Source: Adineta vaga
Lineage: Eukaryota > Rotifera
NCBI GenBank assembly: GCA_021613535.1
Contig: CP075493.1
Location: 496,001 to 560,000, forward strand
Reading direction: 5' to 3'
DNA length: 64,000 nt
Within the stretch, counting starts at the first letter, position 1. Every line of letters starts with the position of its first letter. Below are positions 60,555-64,000 of the stretch, piece after piece. The position numbers and the translations under genes were made by a program. Under the pieces are notes generated by a model. The model worked only from the letters and a program-made list of their open reading frames with translations, had not been told where the DNA came from and made no database searches.

Positions 60555-61513
60555 GAGTAGCTGCCTAATTCGACTTATAATATAAATGGATTTTCATTAT
60601 TATATATCTATACATCTATCAACAGATATAGATATAGATATACACCTATAGATATGGATATATATACCTTACCCATGTTAAGTTAGGAATATAGGAATAG
60701 GGTGGATGAGTGTGTTAGTATTACATCTGTCTAACACCCACACCCACACCCTCCCACCCCTCGGTAGATCTGCCTATTCTCAGACGCCCGCTGCAAGTCA
60801 TTCTATCGTTTATAAACTTCACTTCGACTCCATACAGGTAGAGTAGTCAATTCACTCCAGATTCAGTTTATTTTTGAGAACCCAACTCAGGCATTGCAGT
60901 TGTCCATCTTTGATGCAGACACCCACACCCTCAAGATGGATGAATTCTCAATAATTCTCCTTCACCCACCCCTTGGAGGTGGCAACTCCGTCTCGACCTT
61001 CCGTAGAACTTAGAGCAGTCTCGTGAAACTTTTAGTGTCGCCAGCTATCAATAGAATCGAAAAATTCCTATATACCATCACCTGGGTGAAATTTCACCCA
61101 GACACCGATTCCCACCCTCAAATCAAGATATTTTGATACGGAACTTGTAAATTATCGTTTATGTGCGCTCAGACGGCCTTCGGCCGCCTTTGCTATTAAT
61201 TATTTTTAACTTTTTGAAATGCTGCAATCCTATTGGTCAGTTTCACCGATTGCTTCCAGGAAGTGTAGGATTCATTTGTTTTCCGAAACAAAGTAGACGT
61301 CGACCTTCCCCTGGATGTAGAGACCATTTCTGGAAAGTTTCATTGCACTTTCTTGTACGCCCATCAAATGCATAGCGAACAGACAAACAAACTTTCTTCT
61401 TTATATATATAGATTTATCCATATCTATATCTATATTTATATCTGTTGATAGATGTATAGATATATAATAATGAAAATCCATTTATATTATAAGTCGAAT
61501 TAGGCAGCTACTC
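60555..61513. mobile_element. 959-bp inverted-repeat element with telomere-like words inside
   Basis: 60555-60640 pairs with about 61427-61513 (outer tip GAGTAGCTGCCTAATTCGAC, then CATTATTATATATCTATACA). The interior contains CACCCACACCCACACCC at 60737-60753, further CACCCACACCCTC words near 60921, and a GGCCTTCGGCC hairpin near 61180. No target duplication and no transposase are seen. Confidence 0.75.
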
Positions 61514-61539
61514 ACTATTGTACATTGACGCAGAGGAAG

Positions 61540-61880
61540 AAATTGATTTCTGAACAAGGGAGAACAAATGATTTCCAACCAGAAATCACGGAGAAATCAG
61601 GCAAAATTATCGGAATCAACAGAGATCATTATACTTGATACCTATAGTTCCCAAAAATTCATGTGACTTGTGTTGATCTCTATGACTGCTCTTGATTTCC
61701 GTGATTTCTCTTCGTTTTCGAAATTTTCAGTAATTTCACTACCCGACAAAGCAATTTTTCACTTGAAAGTCGATCTCCTCTAAAATCATTTGAAATCAGA
61801 CAAATCAGGAAATCAATTTGTTCTCCTTTGTTTCTGGAATAGAAATCACGGGAAAATATCCGAAATCTTGATAGAATCAC
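61540..61880. repeat. Degenerate cluster of GAAATCA / TGATTTC words
   Basis: More than ten copies of GAAATCA or its complement in about 340 bp, often as AGAAATCACGG or AAATCAGG, in both orientations. No regular period. Confidence 0.6.
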
Positions 61881-64000
61881 TAATTTTCTTGGAAATCACA
61901 CCACCATCTTTATTATTATTCGAGCTTTAGTGTGATATCTTTGAGGAGTTACCAGAAAAAAGACAATACACATACAATCAAAACTTATAAATTTACCACA
62001 ACCACTTTTATGGAGCATTTTAACACGATATTCAAGGTCAGTGCATCGTTTTCTTTTAATTGTTTATTTTAATTTCTTTTTATCATTAATTGTATTTGTA
62101 TCAACCAATTCGATTGGTCGTTTTTGACCAACTTCACGTAGATTACCTATATTCATTATTTCAATCATAAGGATTGATTACAAAAAAGTCTTTGTTATAC
62201 CTATCAAAACATCACGTTTAGAATTATCACCTTGAGAAAGTAGATTGTCATTTTCTTTTTCTTCATTTGAATGTTTTCAAACACGGGTTTTTCGAACTAT
62301 TATCAACCCATGCTGCAACTATACAATAAATAGAACGTATGTTGCCATCTCAGTGTATCTATTCGTTTTTATTCAAAAAAGGAATGCTATCGTTGTGCAC
62401 TTCAATCGAGGTTTTCTTCCTTACTCATTTTAGTTGTTCAGAATATTCAAATAGTACTCAAAATCTGTCTAATATTGAGTTTACACTAACTCATTAACTT
62501 GAAACGAAATTTTATATACACATCAGCGCAACAGATGTCTGTATCATACACATATTTCATAGACTATATAAAGTCTTCACAAAAGACATAACATCCTATC
62601 GCCACCTAAAAAATTAGAAACCGACTTAACAAAAAAAGAATTACTCAACAATTCAATTATATCAAAAACTAAAATATCGTCATTTGATTCCATTCATATA
62701 ATTTTTTCCGTCAAAACTATAATTTCTTGACCCATCCGAGTACTTGGTCAATCGCTTGAACGAATCCATAAGAAGCTTCTGCGCAGAACAACTCAACACA
62801 AATAACCAACAGATTCCCATCTCTCCTTAGCATTACCAATATGAAAAATATCGTCTTATATCGAGTAATCCTTTGAAATCTTTCTTTTAAGTCACTCACA
62901 TTGCTTTCGCTTATTTCTTTATCGATAACTTTAACCATTCCTTGAAACCAGATGCGTGATTCTCAATACACAATCAACCACAAAAGTCACTACACGTCAT
63001 TTGTATATAGAACTAACTTCTAAGCAATCTTTGAAATTAGTATAATCTGGATTACGCACTCCGTGATCTGGATTATCATCGTAGGTATATATATATATAT
63101 AGGGTTCACATTTGACCAAGCTTATGGATTATGGTGCAATACAGTGGTAATATGGTGGAATCTGGCGGAATACTTTATAAATTGAGTATAATCTAGTTGG
63201 TTGCTGAGGTAGAATTGTTGATGCTTGGATAGATTGCCATTTTTCCGACAAGAAACATCAAACCTTTTAATTCTTCACAAAACTACCAAATGGTTCCGTA
63301 TCGAATATACCAAAGCTCTAGATGATCAATGAATCGAGCAGGAGTTTCGTAAAATGCATGCCAAGCTATTAAGCAATTTATGGAAATGTTCATGGTTTCG
63401 TAGACCATATAAAAAACCTTTATCGGATCTACAGAACTCTCCAGAGTTGAGAGTGGATGTGGATATTTTGTATTCACCCACACTCTCACCCTCAGCATTC
63501 TAGGATAGATCTCAATTTATTAAAAACAAACATAATATATATCTATTAATTACCAAGATTGAGGTTGGCTCTAGAGTAACGATGCCACAAAAGCTGAAAT
63601 TGGAAACTTGATTTTTGAATGGAACTCAAGTTTCAAGTTAACCAAATCAAGCGTCTGATTAGAATATTACTCCGACTGTATATCTATGAAATTCGGAATG
63701 ATTTTGAACAAGAAATATCTTTTTTCTTACTTTTTTTCATATTTAAAACGGAAAACGATAGCAAATATGAATGACATATAATATCTTTATCAGTGTCCGT
63801 TTTATCAAATGGAAAATGACTGGTTGTTAGTGAAGTTAATAGTGGTGTTTGTTTCATTAGAGCTGAATTGATGAATATTGTTAAAACTACATTTCTGTTT
63901 TAGACAGAAATTTATTGCAATCTGTTTTCCTAATTAAATTGTTTAACGATGAATGCTTCGAGTAAGCATCATTATAACCAAAAAACATATCACTTTCATT
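61881..64000. other. AT-rich end of window, no gene seen
   Basis: Short frames only (for example 62717-62938 minus), without recognisable domains. A TA dinucleotide run lies at 63087-63101. Confidence 0.35.

Noticed and set aside
62717-62938. 73-codon minus-strand frame with hydrophobic centre
   Set aside because: Short, isolated, no family pattern and no supporting exons.

Overview
The window looks like gene-poor, repeat-rich nuclear DNA of an invertebrate animal. It is strongly AT-rich. Its coding remnants have short GT-AG introns, and almost everything recognisable is a eukaryotic DNA transposon or a relic of one. The transposon mix (piggyBac, pogo, hAT, mariner-like, Mutator-like, elements with very long inverted repeats) and the G-rich hexamer tracts of TGTGGG type are compatible with a bdelloid rotifer (Adineta/Rotaria type, where I recall a TGTGGG-type telomere). 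This is inference; no single-copy host marker is present to prove it.

Layout. 1-1312: a large palindrome, probably cut by the window edge. 1657-6899: a dead pogo/Tigger-like transposase gene, interrupted by a 2.1-kb piggyBac at a TTAA (1901-4020) and by an 892-bp hAT-like element inside an intron (5021-5912). A 71-bp piggyBac-type micro-element follows at 7015-7085. 10727-11152: one small intact gene of SRPBCC/DUF1857 type, the best candidate for a non-transposon gene. 11596-12127: hAT relic. 13571-14153: one foldback element nested in another. 14924-15048: interstitial telomere-like tract. 15685-16050: broken OTU-type protease fragment. 17390-18010: inverted-repeat element carrying a 9-bp minisatellite. 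18435-23041: the best-preserved transposon of the window, with 0.82-kb terminal inverted repeats and a seven-exon DDE transposase with a SWIM finger. 23.0-38.8 kb: AT-rich and gene-free, with several foldback elements and an old tandem array.

38.8-47.3 kb: a minus-strand block in which a multi-exon Mutator/NOF-like transposase (one premature stop) is followed within about 70 bp by ubiquitin-specific-protease-like modules and then a Ulp1-type SUMO protease. 48647-52325: a second long-inverted-repeat transposon with its own multi-exon transposase (one premature stop). 52.3-64 kb: simple repeats, a clean 68-bp satellite (56182-56643), more foldback elements, and a small relic of a HYR-like extracellular-repeat gene.

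How it works together: nothing here looks like a host pathway. The main themes are transposons inserted into transposons, which gives a relative age order, a very high density of long hairpins, and a short palindrome (core GCAGAATTTAATTCTGC) that recurs in at least eleven places in unrelated contexts. The protease-bearing transposase block and the recurring palindrome are the two things I would look at first.
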